From: an uncultured Acetatifactor sp.
GTDB lineage: Bacteria; Bacillota; Clostridia; Lachnospirales; Lachnospiraceae
Assembly (NCBI GenBank): GCA_910578185.1
Contig: CAJTPN010000005.1
Coordinates: 3,632 to 67,631 of the forward strand
DNA length: 64,000 bases
Direction of reading: 5' to 3'
The notes beneath the pieces were generated by a model. It worked only from the letters and a program-made list of their open reading frames with translations, did not search any database and had not been told where the DNA came from. The translations under genes were made by a program, and so were the position numbers. This document shows positions 1-7,951 of this stretch, piece after piece (the first letter of the stretch is position 1; each line of letters opens with the position of its first letter).

Positions 1-597
1 CTGATTGGCATCCCGCCCCGTAAAGTAATTGCTCAGCAGGCAACGGCCCGAATATGATATACACATTGCCCCGTGAACAAAGCACTCTATTTCCATCTCA
101 TCCGGAATCTGATCTCTGATACGGCGAATCTCCTGCAGCGATAATTCCCTGGCAGAAACCACCCTTTTTGCCCCCAACCTATGCCAAAATAAAAAAGTGC
201 CATAATTTGTATTATTGGCCTGGGTGGAAATATGGATCTCCACCTGAGGCCATACCTCCCTGGCAATGGCAAACATACCGGGATCCGACAGAATCAGGCC
301 ATCACAAGTCTCAGGCTCCATATCCCTAAGCTCCCGAAAGTAATCACCGGCGCTTTCCAGATCCTCGTTATGAGCCAGAATATTGGCGGTGACATAAACC
401 TTCACCCCATGGGCATGTGCAAAAGCAATTCCCTCCGCCATCTCCTCCGGAGAAAAATTTTTCGCCTTAGCCCGCAGTCCAAAGGCTTCACCGCCGATAT
501 AAACTGCATCTGCTCCAAAGATCACTGCGGTACGCAGCACCTCCAAACTCCCCGCCGGAACCAGCAGCTCAGGTTTTTTCACTTGCTTCCTTTCCAT
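1..597 (-). CDS. U32 family peptidase / tRNA hydroxylation protein TrhP-like (partial)
   Basis: This is the N-terminal 199 codons of a U32 (collagenase-like) peptidase. The start is the ATG at 597 and the gene runs off the left edge. The translation begins MERKQVKKPELLVPAGSLE, which is the family's usual N-terminus. Near the edge it has the U32 signature ECFVHGAMC..SGRCLLS. Bacillus YrrN/YrrO and E. coli TrhP proteins of this family are needed to make 5-hydroxyuridine at the tRNA wobble position. The gene lies 89 nt downstream of a TrmR-like methyltransferase, which in Bacillus methylates that same 5-hydroxyuridine, so a tRNA role is more likely than proteolysis. Which paralog (P1 or P2 type) it is cannot be told from the fragment. 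Confidence 0.9.
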   Translation of the reverse strand, partial: MERKQVKKPELLVPAGSLEVLRTAVIFGADAVYIGGEAFGLRAKAKNFSPEEMAEGIAFAHAHGVKVYVTANILAHNEDLESAGDYFRELRDMEPETCDGLILSDPGMFAIAREVWPQVEIHISTQANNTNYGTFLFWHRLGAKRVVSARELSLQEIRRIRDQIPDEMEIECFVHGAMCISYSGRCLLSNYFTGRDANQ

Positions 598-686
598 TTT
601 CCACACCCTTCTTTTCTCTATGTCTGTTACGATCCGTTTCTCAGCCGCAGTCCTTTTGGGAAACCTTCCCATACCCCGCCGTTCTC

Positions 687-1328
687 TCATAGCCTGGTAG
701 TGAGCGTCACCCCATCCCCCACCGGCAGGATCACCGTCTCCAATTCCGGACTGTGCTTCAGCTCATAGAGATATTCACGCATTCTGGCGTGAATCGTGCG
801 GTCACGCCGCTCCACCGCAAATCGTGATTGGATAATATCCCCATCCTGCAGCACATTGTCAGACACCAAAATACCGCCCTGTCCCAACAATCTCAGGACA
901 TCCGGCAAAAAGGCAAGATACTGTCCCTTGGCCGCATCCATAAATATCATGTCATAGCTGCCGGACAGACCTTTTAAAATTTCTGCCGCATCCCCCTGTA
1001 AAAGGGTAATCCGATTTTCTTTTCCGGCACATCGAATATTTTCCCGTGCAATCTCAATTCTCTTCTCATATTTCTCAATCGTGGTGATATGGCATTCTTC
1101 CGGTCCATACTGGCTCATCAACAACGCCGAAAAGCCGATGGCAGTTCCGACTTCCAGAACTTCTTTCGGCTTTATCAGTTTCATCAGAAACTTCAGCAGA
1201 CTTTGCATGGATTTCCGCACCACAGGGACCCTGTTTTCATGGGCGTATGCCTCAATTTCATCCAAAAACGGCGTATTTCCCCTGTCCAGAGAATCAATAA
1301 AGGCAGCCATTCTTTCCTCAATAATCAT
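687..1328 (-). CDS. trmR: O-methyltransferase, TrmR-like (tRNA 5-hydroxyuridine methyltransferase)
   Basis: The 213-residue protein is a class I SAM-dependent methyltransferase of the YrrM/COG4122 group. It shows the SAM-binding loop EVGTAIGFSALLM at about residues 59-71, an acidic strand end TTIEKYEKR, and MIFMDAAKGQY, where the family's metal/substrate aspartate lies. In Bacillus, TrmR converts 5-hydroxyuridine-34 of tRNA to 5-methoxyuridine. The start ATG at 1328 follows a GGGAG ribosome site at 7 nt. The order MltG-like, TrmR, U32 peptidase is the same as yrrL-yrrM-yrrN in Bacillus, which supports the tRNA assignment over a catechol-type O-methyltransferase. Confidence 0.85.
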   Translation of the reverse strand: MIIEERMAAFIDSLDRGNTPFLDEIEAYAHENRVPVVRKSMQSLLKFLMKLIKPKEVLEVGTAIGFSALLMSQYGPEECHITTIEKYEKRIEIARENIRCAGKENRITLLQGDAAEILKGLSGSYDMIFMDAAKGQYLAFLPDVLRLLGQGGILVSDNVLQDGDIIQSRFAVERRDRTIHARMREYLYELKHSPELETVILPVGDGVTLTTRL

Positions 1329-1345
1329 TATATTGCTCCCTGCCT

Positions 1346-1747
1346 TTATTTTTCTTCGTCTTCTTCGTTTTTTTCCTGTACCATTGCGGCCATGATCTCT
1401 TCCGCCGTCATGGATGTGTTCAGTTCAAATTCTCCCGGCCCCACATCTCTCAGGTACTCTGACAAAAAATACTGCATCACAAAAAGCTTTCCGTCCCTGA
1501 CCAGCCCTCTGCTCTCCAAAAGCTTCCCGATATCCCATGGAGACATATCCGAAGTGACTGTCACCGTCACCGTCCTGGCCCGGTCCTGGGAAGTCATGGC
1601 AGGCTCGGTAAAGACCCGGTAGCCATAGTCATAACAGATCTCGGAAGCCTGATAGATCAAATATATCACTGCCACAACAGTTACCACCCTAAAAACCGCT
1701 CCCAGTACGGCGCCCACTATACTCGTAGTTTTCATGCCATTTACCAT
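1346..1747 (-). CDS. Membrane-anchored MltG-like stub protein (no catalytic domain)
   Basis: This 133-residue protein has one N-terminal membrane helix at about residues 10-32, followed by a region matching the LysM-like subdomain that precedes the catalytic core of MltG/YceG endolytic transglycosylases. The matching stretches are MSPWDIGKLLESRGLV and FELNTSMTAEEIMAAM. Full MltG proteins exceed 300 residues; here the protein stops after the subdomain with an acidic tail (KNEEDEEK), so the lytic domain is missing. It occupies the slot that yrrL (MltG) has in the Bacillus operon. A role as a non-catalytic septal or peptidoglycan-sensing factor is inference. An internal ATG four codons downstream is an alternative start. 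Confidence 0.7.
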   Translation of the reverse strand: MVNGMKTTSIVGAVLGAVFRVVTVVAVIYLIYQASEICYDYGYRVFTEPAMTSQDRARTVTVTVTSDMSPWDIGKLLESRGLVRDGKLFVMQYFLSEYLRDVGPGEFELNTSMTAEEIMAAMVQEKNEEDEEK

Positions 1748-1862
1748 GTCGCCTTTCTTCTACCGTTCAAAGACTCACCTTCCCCCATCCCATGAGATCC
1801 TCTTTTCATCCTTTGTTTCGCTTATACCACTTGCCCGGAAAGTGCAATCAAAGTATTTAACA

Positions 1863-2183
1863 CTATTCAAAACCCAGCCTTTCGGTAATCTGTGCATTTA
1901 ATCTCTGTATCAATCTGCAAAGCCCCAGCTCTGCCGCCAGAAAATCCGCCACAAGAGGATTCTCACGAAACACCTCATATTCCTTTTCAAATTGATCAAG
2001 CTTCTCAAAATCTATATTGGCGCTTGACTGCAGTTCATAATTAACCCGCCGATAATCATCAATCTGTGCTTTCAACTCAGGATGTCTCTTTACCTTATCC
2101 CTCTCCCACGCATAGGCACGATATTCTTCCGTAGCCAATATTGCGTCTACAAATTCACATGTCGCCCTGTCCATATCACTCAT
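1863..2183 (-). CDS. YlbF/YmcA family protein
   Basis: The 106-residue, mostly helical protein fits the YlbF/YmcA (DUF964) family. The N-terminus (ILATEEYRAYAWERDKVKRH) and the C-terminal FLAAELGLCRLIQRLNAQI are the typical parts. In Bacillus, YlbF, YmcA and YaaT form a complex that works with RNase Y in mRNA maturation and affects sporulation and biofilm formation. The gene lies 143 nt downstream of RNase J, so an RNA-processing context fits. The start ATG at 2183 follows a GCAGGAG site at 7 nt. Confidence 0.8.
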   Translation of the reverse strand: MSDMDRATCEFVDAILATEEYRAYAWERDKVKRHPELKAQIDDYRRVNYELQSSANIDFEKLDQFEKEYEVFRENPLVADFLAAELGLCRLIQRLNAQITERLGFE

Positions 2184-2326
2184 AAACCGTCTCCTGCCAT
2201 AATCGAGACTTACTGATTCCCATAAAGTTTCCTCACGCCAAAATCCATTGGCCTCCTATATCCCGCATACCGACACACTCAGCATGTACCATTTGCGCAG
2301 CTTGGGAAGGGTTGCTTACTCGATTC

Positions 2327-4000
2327 TCAAACTTCCATAATAATCGGCAAAATCATAGGCCGTCTCTTAGTCTTTTTCCAGACATAATCGCTCAAGGCAT
2401 CCTTTGTCGTATTCTTCAGTCTCCCCCAATCCGTGATCCCTCTGCCCAGACATTTCTGAATCGCATCGTCCACCGTCTGTCTTGCCTCGTCGATCAGCTC
2501 GTCGGATTCCTTCACATACACAAAACCTCTCGATACAATATCCGGCCCGGCCACCAGCATCCCGCTTCCCCGGTCCAGACTCATAACCACTACCATAATC
2601 CCATCTTCCGCCAAATGCTGACGATCCCGCAGCACCACATTTCCCACGTCGCCCACGCCCAGGCCGTCCACCAATATAGCTCCCACAGGTACCTTGCCCG
2701 CCACAGCGGCGCTCTCCTCCGTCAACTCCAGCACATCGCCAGAAGAGAGAATAAAGATATTATCCTTGTCAATTCCAATGCTCTCGGCAATCTTTGCCTG
2801 CGCTTTCAAATGTTTGATTTCCCCATGTACAGGGATTGCATATTTAGGGTGAATCAGGGAATAAATCAGTTTGATTTCTTCCTGACAGGCATGTCCGGAC
2901 ACATGGGCGTCCTGAAATATTACATCTGCGCCCTTTCTGAGCAATTCGTTAATGACCTTGGTAACGGATTTCTCATTTCCCGGAATGGGGTTGGAGGAGA
3001 AAATTACGGTATCGCCCACCCCAATGGTAATCTTTCGGTGCATGCCGTTGGCCATACGGCTCAAAGCCGCCATGCTCTCTCCCTGGCTTCCGGTGGTGAT
3101 AACCACCTGCTGCTCATCGGGATAATCCTTCATCTGCTCCACTTCAATCAGCGTATTATCCGGAATACTGATACATTCCAAATTTCTCGCCGTCTCTATA
3201 ATACTGACCATACTGCGGCCTTCCACACAAACCTTACGTCCGAACTTGTAGGCGCTGTTGATAATCTGCTGGACGCGGTCCACATTAGAAGCAAAAGTCG
3301 CCACAAAAATCCTTGTATTCTTATGCTCTTCAAAAAGAGTGTCAAACGTCTTGCCCACAGTTCTCTCAGATGCGGTAAATCCGGGTCGCTCCGCATTGGT
3401 GGAATCGCACATCAGCGCCAGCACTCCCTTTTTGCCGATTTCCGCAAAACGCTGTAAATCAATCACATCTCCGAATACGGGAGTATAATCCACTTTAAAA
3501 TCTCCCGTATGCACTACCACTCCGGCAGGGGAATAAATTGCCAGCGCCGCCGCATCCACAATACTGTGATTTGTCTTGATAAATTCCACCCTGAACTTTC
3601 CCATATTGATGGACTGGCCAAACTTTACAACCTTCCTCTTGGTCCCCTTCATCAGGTTGTGTTCCCGCAGCTTATTCTCTATAATGCCCATAGTCAGCCT
3701 TGTGGCATAAATGGGTACATTGATATCCCGAAGCACATAGGGAAGCGCTCCAATATGATCTTCATGGCCGTGGGTAATCACAAAGCCCTTTACACGCTCA
3801 AGGTTGTCCTTCAGATAAGTGACATCCGGAATCACCAGGTCAATCCCCAGCATGTCGTCCGCTGGGAATGAAAGGCCGCAGTCTACCACAATAATACTGT
3901 CCTCGTACTCAAAGGCAGTAATATTCATACCAATTTGCTCCAGACCTCCAAGAGGGATTATCTTCAGTCCGGTGCCGTTATGATTTTCTTTTTTCTTCAA
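2327..4000 (-). CDS. rnj: Ribonuclease J
   Basis: The 557-residue metallo-beta-lactamase/beta-CASP nuclease has the zinc motif THGHEDHIGALPYVL near residue 76. Other family landmarks are the HTGDFKVDYTP segment, the CDSTNAERPG segment and the C-terminal HVSGHACQEEI beta-CASP motif. RNase J combines 5'-3' exonuclease and endonuclease activity in Firmicute mRNA decay and rRNA maturation. The start is a TTG at 4000, preceded by GGAGG at 8 nt; it lies inside the 3' end of the fur-like gene (23-nt overlap), so translation is probably coupled. No second RNase J paralog is visible in the window. Confidence 0.95.
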   Translation of the reverse strand: MKKKENHNGTGLKIIPLGGLEQIGMNITAFEYEDSIIVVDCGLSFPADDMLGIDLVIPDVTYLKDNLERVKGFVITHGHEDHIGALPYVLRDINVPIYATRLTMGIIENKLREHNLMKGTKRKVVKFGQSINMGKFRVEFIKTNHSIVDAAALAIYSPAGVVVHTGDFKVDYTPVFGDVIDLQRFAEIGKKGVLALMCDSTNAERPGFTASERTVGKTFDTLFEEHKNTRIFVATFASNVDRVQQIINSAYKFGRKVCVEGRSMVSIIETARNLECISIPDNTLIEVEQMKDYPDEQQVVITTGSQGESMAALSRMANGMHRKITIGVGDTVIFSSNPIPGNEKSVTKVINELLRKGADVIFQDAHVSGHACQEEIKLIYSLIHPKYAIPVHGEIKHLKAQAKIAESIGIDKDNIFILSSGDVLELTEESAAVAGKVPVGAILVDGLGVGDVGNVVLRDRQHLAEDGIMVVVMSLDRGSGMLVAGPDIVSRGFVYVKESDELIDEARQTVDDAIQKCLGRGITDWGRLKNTTKDALSDYVWKKTKRRPMILPIIMEV

Positions 4001-4451
4001 TCAATTTACCTCCACATTCCTCACAGCAGCCAAACAGCTTCACCTCATGATCCACGACACGAAATCCGCAAGTTTCGGCAATCTTCGCTTCCAGCTCCTC
4101 CAGCAGATCATCCCGGAAGGAAACTACCTTTCCACATTTTGTGCAAATCAAATGATGATGACGGTGCCTTCCTCCGTTTTCCGCAGCACTCCCTATCTCA
4201 TAACGGACAAAACCATCATCAAAATTGACTTTGTCGATCAGATGCAGCTCACTCAGCAACTGTATTGTTCTATAAACAGTAGCCAGCCCTATATCCGGGC
4301 AGTCCACTTTTACCAACTCAAATATTTCTTCAGCGGTCAGATGTTCCTCCGGACAGGACGCAATGGCTTCCAGCACTGCCAGTCTCTGATTCGTTACACG
4401 CAGTCCGTTGTCCTTTAAACGCTTTTTAAATTGCCCTCTGTCAACCGCCAT
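3978..4451 (-). CDS. Fur/PerR family transcriptional regulator
   Basis: This 157-residue regulator has the Fur winged-helix region (RVTNQRLAVLEAIASCPEEH) and a dimerisation domain with the metal-binding run HRHHHLICTKCG. It has two CxxC pairs, CTKC and CEEC, which form the structural zinc site typical of PerR and Zur as well as many Fur proteins. It acts as a metal-dependent DNA-binding repressor. Sequence alone does not decide between iron, zinc and peroxide sensing. It sits between DUF1292 (20 nt upstream) and RNase J (overlapping), an unusual insertion into the conserved ireB-ruvX-yrzB neighbourhood. Confidence 0.9.
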   Translation of the reverse strand: MAVDRGQFKKRLKDNGLRVTNQRLAVLEAIASCPEEHLTAEEIFELVKVDCPDIGLATVYRTIQLLSELHLIDKVNFDDGFVRYEIGSAAENGGRHRHHHLICTKCGKVVSFRDDLLEELEAKIAETCGFRVVDHEVKLFGCCEECGGKLIEEKRKS

Positions 4452-4471
4452 ATTTACTCCGCTTTATCCAG

Positions 4472-4735
4472 CTATTTTTCCAGTGTAATATCATCCAGCA
4501 TGTTCTCAAATACGCCCGCCACTGCGGCAAGCTCCTCGTCGGAAGGGATCACATAGATGCTCTCTTCCTCCCCGTCCTTAGAGATATCCTTTAATATCAG
4601 CGCTTCTCCGTCGCCCTCAGCCACATCGGTCAAAAGCAGATAGCGAACGCCTCCAATCATGGTCTGTTCCAGAACATAATAATCCACAGGCGCCCCCTGA
4701 TCGGGCGTCAATGTAATCTTTTCCAAATTTTCCAT
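4472..4735 (-). CDS. DUF1292 (YrzB-like) protein
   Basis: The 87-residue acidic protein belongs to the DUF1292 family. It has the typical pattern EKITLTPDQG, then YYVLEQTMIGGVRYLLLTD, then the acidic stretch GDGEALILKD. The start at 4735 was chosen because GGAG sits 7 nt upstream and homologues begin there; an in-frame ATG 18 codons earlier lacks such support. The family's biochemical function is unknown, but it is almost always found with ireB and ruvX, as here. Confidence 0.85.
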   Translation of the reverse strand: MENLEKITLTPDQGAPVDYYVLEQTMIGGVRYLLLTDVAEGDGEALILKDISKDGEEESIYVIPSDEELAAVAGVFENMLDDITLEK

Positions 4736-4912
4736 ACCTATACTCCTACATGCAAGGCCCAGGCACTGCCCACACAATCGTTCAAACACATTCTTTGCGT
4801 TTACCGCCGCCCACGCCTAAATTCATAAGAGAATATCATCAGCGCAAACTGTTTGAAGGCATATTTTCAAGGGTACACGAACAGCACGGACTCCCGTGTA
4901 ACCGTCCGCCAA

Positions 4913-5386
4913 TCAGACCTCCTCCAGAGCATCCTGCTCCTCCTTGTCGACCTGCATCTCGTTGCGAAGGCTGCGGTTATCCAAGTACCCCTGCAATATC
5001 AGCGCCGCCGCAATCTTATCCACATAATTTTTCCGTTTTTCACGGCGGATCCCCGCTTCCATCATGGTCATATCGGCGGCAACCGTTGTGAGACGCTCAT
5101 CCCAGAGGGTCACTGGCAACCCTGTCCTGCGTATGAGCTTCTCGCGAAATTCCTTTGTCAGCTCCGCCCGCACCCCTTCCGTGGCATTCATATTCTTGGG
5201 AAGCCCCAGCACAATCTCCCCCACCTCATATTCCAAAATCAGCTCTTCAATCCGCGCCAGTGTCCGGCGCAGCTTATTTTCCTCCTGACGACGAATAATC
5301 TCCACGCCCTGCGCCGTGATCAGTAAACTGTCGCTGACAGCCACGCCCACCGTCTTTGAGCCGAAATCCAACCCCATAATACGCAT
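4913..5386 (-). CDS. ruvX: RuvX/YqgF family Holliday junction resolvase-like nuclease
   Basis: The 157-residue RNase H-fold protein starts [19 protein letters not shown], with the first catalytic aspartate in DFGSKTVG. It also has [12 protein letters not shown] and WDERLTTV with a catalytic glutamate. YqgF proteins have been linked to pre-16S rRNA 5'-end processing and to Holliday junction resolution. The ATG at 5386 was chosen over upstream ATGs because a GGGAGG site lies 6 nt before it and the fold starts there. It follows ireB by 38 nt, the standard Firmicute order. The lysine/glutamate-rich last ~20 residues extend beyond the fold. Confidence 0.92.
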   Translation of the reverse strand: MRIMGLDFGSKTVGVAVSDSLLITAQGVEIIRRQEENKLRRTLARIEELILEYEVGEIVLGLPKNMNATEGVRAELTKEFREKLIRRTGLPVTLWDERLTTVAADMTMMEAGIRREKRKNYVDKIAAALILQGYLDNRSLRNEMQVDKEEQDALEEV

Positions 5387-5424
5387 TCTCATCCTCCCGT
5401 CGGCCGCCATCCATCGTACCGCCC

Positions 5425-5688
5425 CTATTTCCATCCCTTACCGCGAATGTATTCCGTCAGCAGCTCTTCTACCAACTCGTCCCGCTCCACTTTCATGATC
5501 ATGCTCCGGGCATTTTTATGACTGGTAATATAGGTTGGATCGCCGCTCATGATATAACCAACGATCTGATTTACCGGGTTGTACCCTTTCTCTGTCAATG
5601 CCTCATATACGGCCGCCAGTACCACCTTTGCCTCCGGTTCCGGCTCCGAATCTACCCTGAAGAATTGTGTGTTTCCCAAGTTCTGCAT
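5425..5688 (-). CDS. ireB: IreB family regulatory phosphoprotein
   Basis: The 87-residue protein matches the IreB/YrzL (UPF0297) family over its whole length, including the conserved [20 protein letters not shown] and the C-terminal [15 protein letters not shown]. In Enterococcus, IreB is phosphorylated by the PASTA kinase IreK at N-terminal threonines and controls cephalosporin resistance. The usual N-terminal T-x-[FY] element is seen as NTQFF. It is the first gene of the ireB-ruvX-DUF1292 set. A GAGG site lies 7 nt before the ATG. Confidence 0.93.
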   Translation of the reverse strand: MQNLGNTQFFRVDSEPEPEAKVVLAAVYEALTEKGYNPVNQIVGYIMSGDPTYITSHKNARSMIMKVERDELVEELLTEYIRGKGWK

Positions 5689-5832
5689 GTTCTAACCTCA
5701 TTCCAAATTCATCTCCGAACACTCTTCCTATACTAATATAACTCATTTGTATCCAAAATTCAAGCGCAACTCTAAGCTTTCGTTCATCTTGGTTCAGGCA
5801 AAAAGTTCCCGCGTCACCACCCCAAAGGGTTG

Positions 5833-7215
5833 TTATGCCAAAATTTCGTCCGTCATAAATTTTCTCACAGGGACCTTTACAAGGGAATTAATCTTTGGCA
5901 TTTCTCCCCTCGGCAGGGTACAATCCGCTTCCACAGCCACCTTGACATAATCCTTCGTATGGCCGATCAGGTAACGTTTCCCGTCTAGTTCCCTTGTTTC
6001 CTCGAGAAGCACCTCTGCCTCTCTTCCTATGTAATGCCTGCGAAACTCCACGGATTGTCTGCCTTCCAGTTCCAGAAGTTCACTGCTGCGAGCGGTCTTC
6101 ACCTGCTCCGACAATTGCCCCGGCATGGAGGCCGCAACGGTTCCCTCACGCCTGGAATACTTGAAGACATGCATTTCATAAAACCGTATCTTCTCCAAAA
6201 ACGCTCTGGTCCGGCCAAATTCTTCTTCCGTCTCCCCGGGAAATCCCACAATCACGTCAGTGGTAATTGCAGGATGATCAAAAAATTTCCGTAAAATCTC
6301 CACGCTCTGATAGTATTCCCCGGTAGTGTAATGTCTATTCATTCTTTTCAACGTCGCATCGCAGCCACTTTGCAGAGATAAATGGAAATGCGGACATATC
6401 TTTGACATAGCGGCAAGTCTTCCCGCAGTCTCTTCCGTGATAACCCTCGGTTCCAGCGACCCCAGACGAATTCTTTCCACTCCCGGAATCTCATGAAGCA
6501 TCTCCGCCAGGTCAATCAGCTTACTCCCGCCGGTATATTCCGGCCGCATCCCCCGCAGAAGCCTCTCGCTCCGCCCTCCCTGCCATGCTTCCTCATCAAA
6601 ATCAATCCCATAGGAACTGATATGGATCCCGGTAAGCACAATTTCCCGGCACCCCTCCCGGGCCAAACCGCTCACCTCCGCAATAACATCTTCCGCTCTG
6701 CGGCTTCGCGCCCTTCCCCGGGCATACGGTATGGCGCAATAGGTACAAAACTGATTACATCCGTCCTGTATTTTGACATAGGCTCTGGTATGCTCCCCTG
6801 TGTGCCTTAGCTGCATTTCCTCATATTCGCATATCTTCCCGGCATTTTCCTGTATCGTGACACTCTGCCTTCCCTCCAGATACGCCTCCAGAATATCCGC
6901 AATATCCTTCTTGTGCTCATTTCCGATTGCCAGGTCAATACAATCGTCCCTTTCCACTGCTTCCCGCCCTGTCTGAACATAGCAGCCCACCGCAACTACC
7001 ACTGCATCCGGATTGCACTGCTTGGCCCGATGGAGAATCTGCCTGCTCTTTCTATCCGCAATATTAGTGACAGTACAGGTATTGACTATATAAATGTCCG
7101 CTTCCCGGTCAAAAGGAACCATTTGAAACCCTCTCTCCCGCAGACTCTGCCGCATTACTTCCGTCTCGTAATAATTTACCTTACAGCCCAGATTATGCAA
7201 TGCCACTCTCTTCAT
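5833..7215 (-). CDS. mtaB: tRNA t6A37 methylthiotransferase MtaB
   Basis: The 460-residue radical SAM enzyme carries the N-terminal UPF0004 domain with Fe-S cysteines (LGCKVNYYETE, NTCTVTNIADRKS, and the cysteine in VAVGCYVQ). The radical SAM motif CNQFCTYC follows near residue 150, and a C-terminal TRAM domain ends the protein. The arrangement fits MtaB (YqeV), which converts t6A37 of tRNA to ms2t6A. RimO and MiaB are less likely given the LHNLGCKVN start. The ATG at 7215 has GGGGGG 6 nt upstream; the in-frame extension to 7344 has no family similarity and was not used. Confidence 0.93.
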   Translation of the reverse strand: MKRVALHNLGCKVNYYETEVMRQSLRERGFQMVPFDREADIYIVNTCTVTNIADRKSRQILHRAKQCNPDAVVVAVGCYVQTGREAVERDDCIDLAIGNEHKKDIADILEAYLEGRQSVTIQENAGKICEYEEMQLRHTGEHTRAYVKIQDGCNQFCTYCAIPYARGRARSRRAEDVIAEVSGLAREGCREIVLTGIHISSYGIDFDEEAWQGGRSERLLRGMRPEYTGGSKLIDLAEMLHEIPGVERIRLGSLEPRVITEETAGRLAAMSKICPHFHLSLQSGCDATLKRMNRHYTTGEYYQSVEILRKFFDHPAITTDVIVGFPGETEEEFGRTRAFLEKIRFYEMHVFKYSRREGTVAASMPGQLSEQVKTARSSELLELEGRQSVEFRRHYIGREAEVLLEETRELDGKRYLIGHTKDYVKVAVEADCTLPRGEMPKINSLVKVPVRKFMTDEILA

Positions 7216-7385
7216 TCTTATCCCCCCATATGCAGTCTCTTTGCAGCCGTTCAGACACCCCCTCCCGCCAAGCTCACTATCCCATTGCGTCCATAGGCAC
7301 ATCCCAATGCAATCTTGCGAGACCCAGGGAGTGCCAAAACACATCCGCCGTGTTTTATCGTCGCTATTTTTGTATTGTTTTCTCC

Positions 7386-7414
7386 TTGACTTTTATTCCA
7401 TAAGCCATTAAGAT
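7386..7414 (+). promoter_or_regulatory. Sigma-A-type promoter for the Crh-like gene
   Basis: A -35 TTGACT at 7386-7391 and a -10 TAAGAT at 7409-7414 are separated by 17 nt. They lie about 40 nt upstream of the ATG at 7454, which has its own AAGGAGG ribosome site. The gene is therefore probably transcribed alone, against the surrounding minus-strand genes. Confidence 0.65.
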
Positions 7415-7453
7415 GGAGACAGGAAACAGATTTATATCAAGGAGGTATTAACA

Positions 7454-7684
7454 ATGAAAACAGTACAGATTTCCTTAAATTCAATCGACAAAGTAAAATC
7501 CTTTGTAAACGATATCACCAGGTTTGATTATGACTTTGATCTGGTATCCGGCAGATACGTGATCGACGCCAAGTCCATCATGGGTATCTTCAGCCTGGAT
7601 CTGTCCAAGCCCATCGACCTGAATATCCATTCCGAAGACGGCGCTGCCGACGTATTGGAAACGCTGAAGCCTTACATCATCTAA
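7454..7684 (+). CDS. HPr-family protein lacking the His-15 phosphorylation site (Crh-like)
   Basis: The 76-residue protein has the HPr fold pattern. Its second half (GRYVIDAKSIMGIFSLDL) aligns with the region of HPr around Ser-46, so the serine that HPr kinase would phosphorylate is present in AKSIMG. The N-terminal HARPA-type active site is absent: the corresponding stretch reads NSIDKVKSFVND and has no histidine. Like Bacillus Crh, it cannot carry a PTS phosphoryl group but could act as a catabolite-repression co-effector. It is a single-gene unit with its own promoter and terminator. HPr-like proteins of this type are common in Clostridia and not functionally assigned. Confidence 0.8.
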   Translation: MKTVQISLNSIDKVKSFVNDITRFDYDFDLVSGRYVIDAKSIMGIFSLDLSKPIDLNIHSEDGAADVLETLKPYII

Positions 7685-7811
7685 TTCGGCTTGCACGCAT
7701 CGCTTCAAATTGCCCACAGCTGCACGGCAATACGGAATTCTGCCGCATTCAACATCTGTTTTGTTTGATTAGTCTTCACGGCAGTGTCCGCCCCGGCGGC
7801 TGACAGAAAAC

Positions 7812-7854
7812 ACAGAGGTTTCAAAGGAGTCATCCTTTTGGAACCTCTGTTTTG
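7812..7854 (+). terminator. Rho-independent terminator after the Crh-like gene
   Basis: The arm ACAGAGGTTTCAAAGGA pairs with TCCTTTTGGAACCTCTGT around a short loop (one mismatch and a bulge), and is followed by TTTTG. It lies about 130 nt past the stop codon at 7684. Confidence 0.7.
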
Positions 7855-7951
7855 TCGTATGATCCCAGGTCCAAATTAACCGCAGTAAGCAGACAGCACT
7901 GCCGCCCGAATCGTCAACGCGCCAAAAAGAATCGGGGACAGCTTATCCTTT

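Noticed and set aside
2312..3457. 381-codon plus-strand frame opposite RNase J
   Set aside because: Shadow of a highly conserved gene; no recognisable family.
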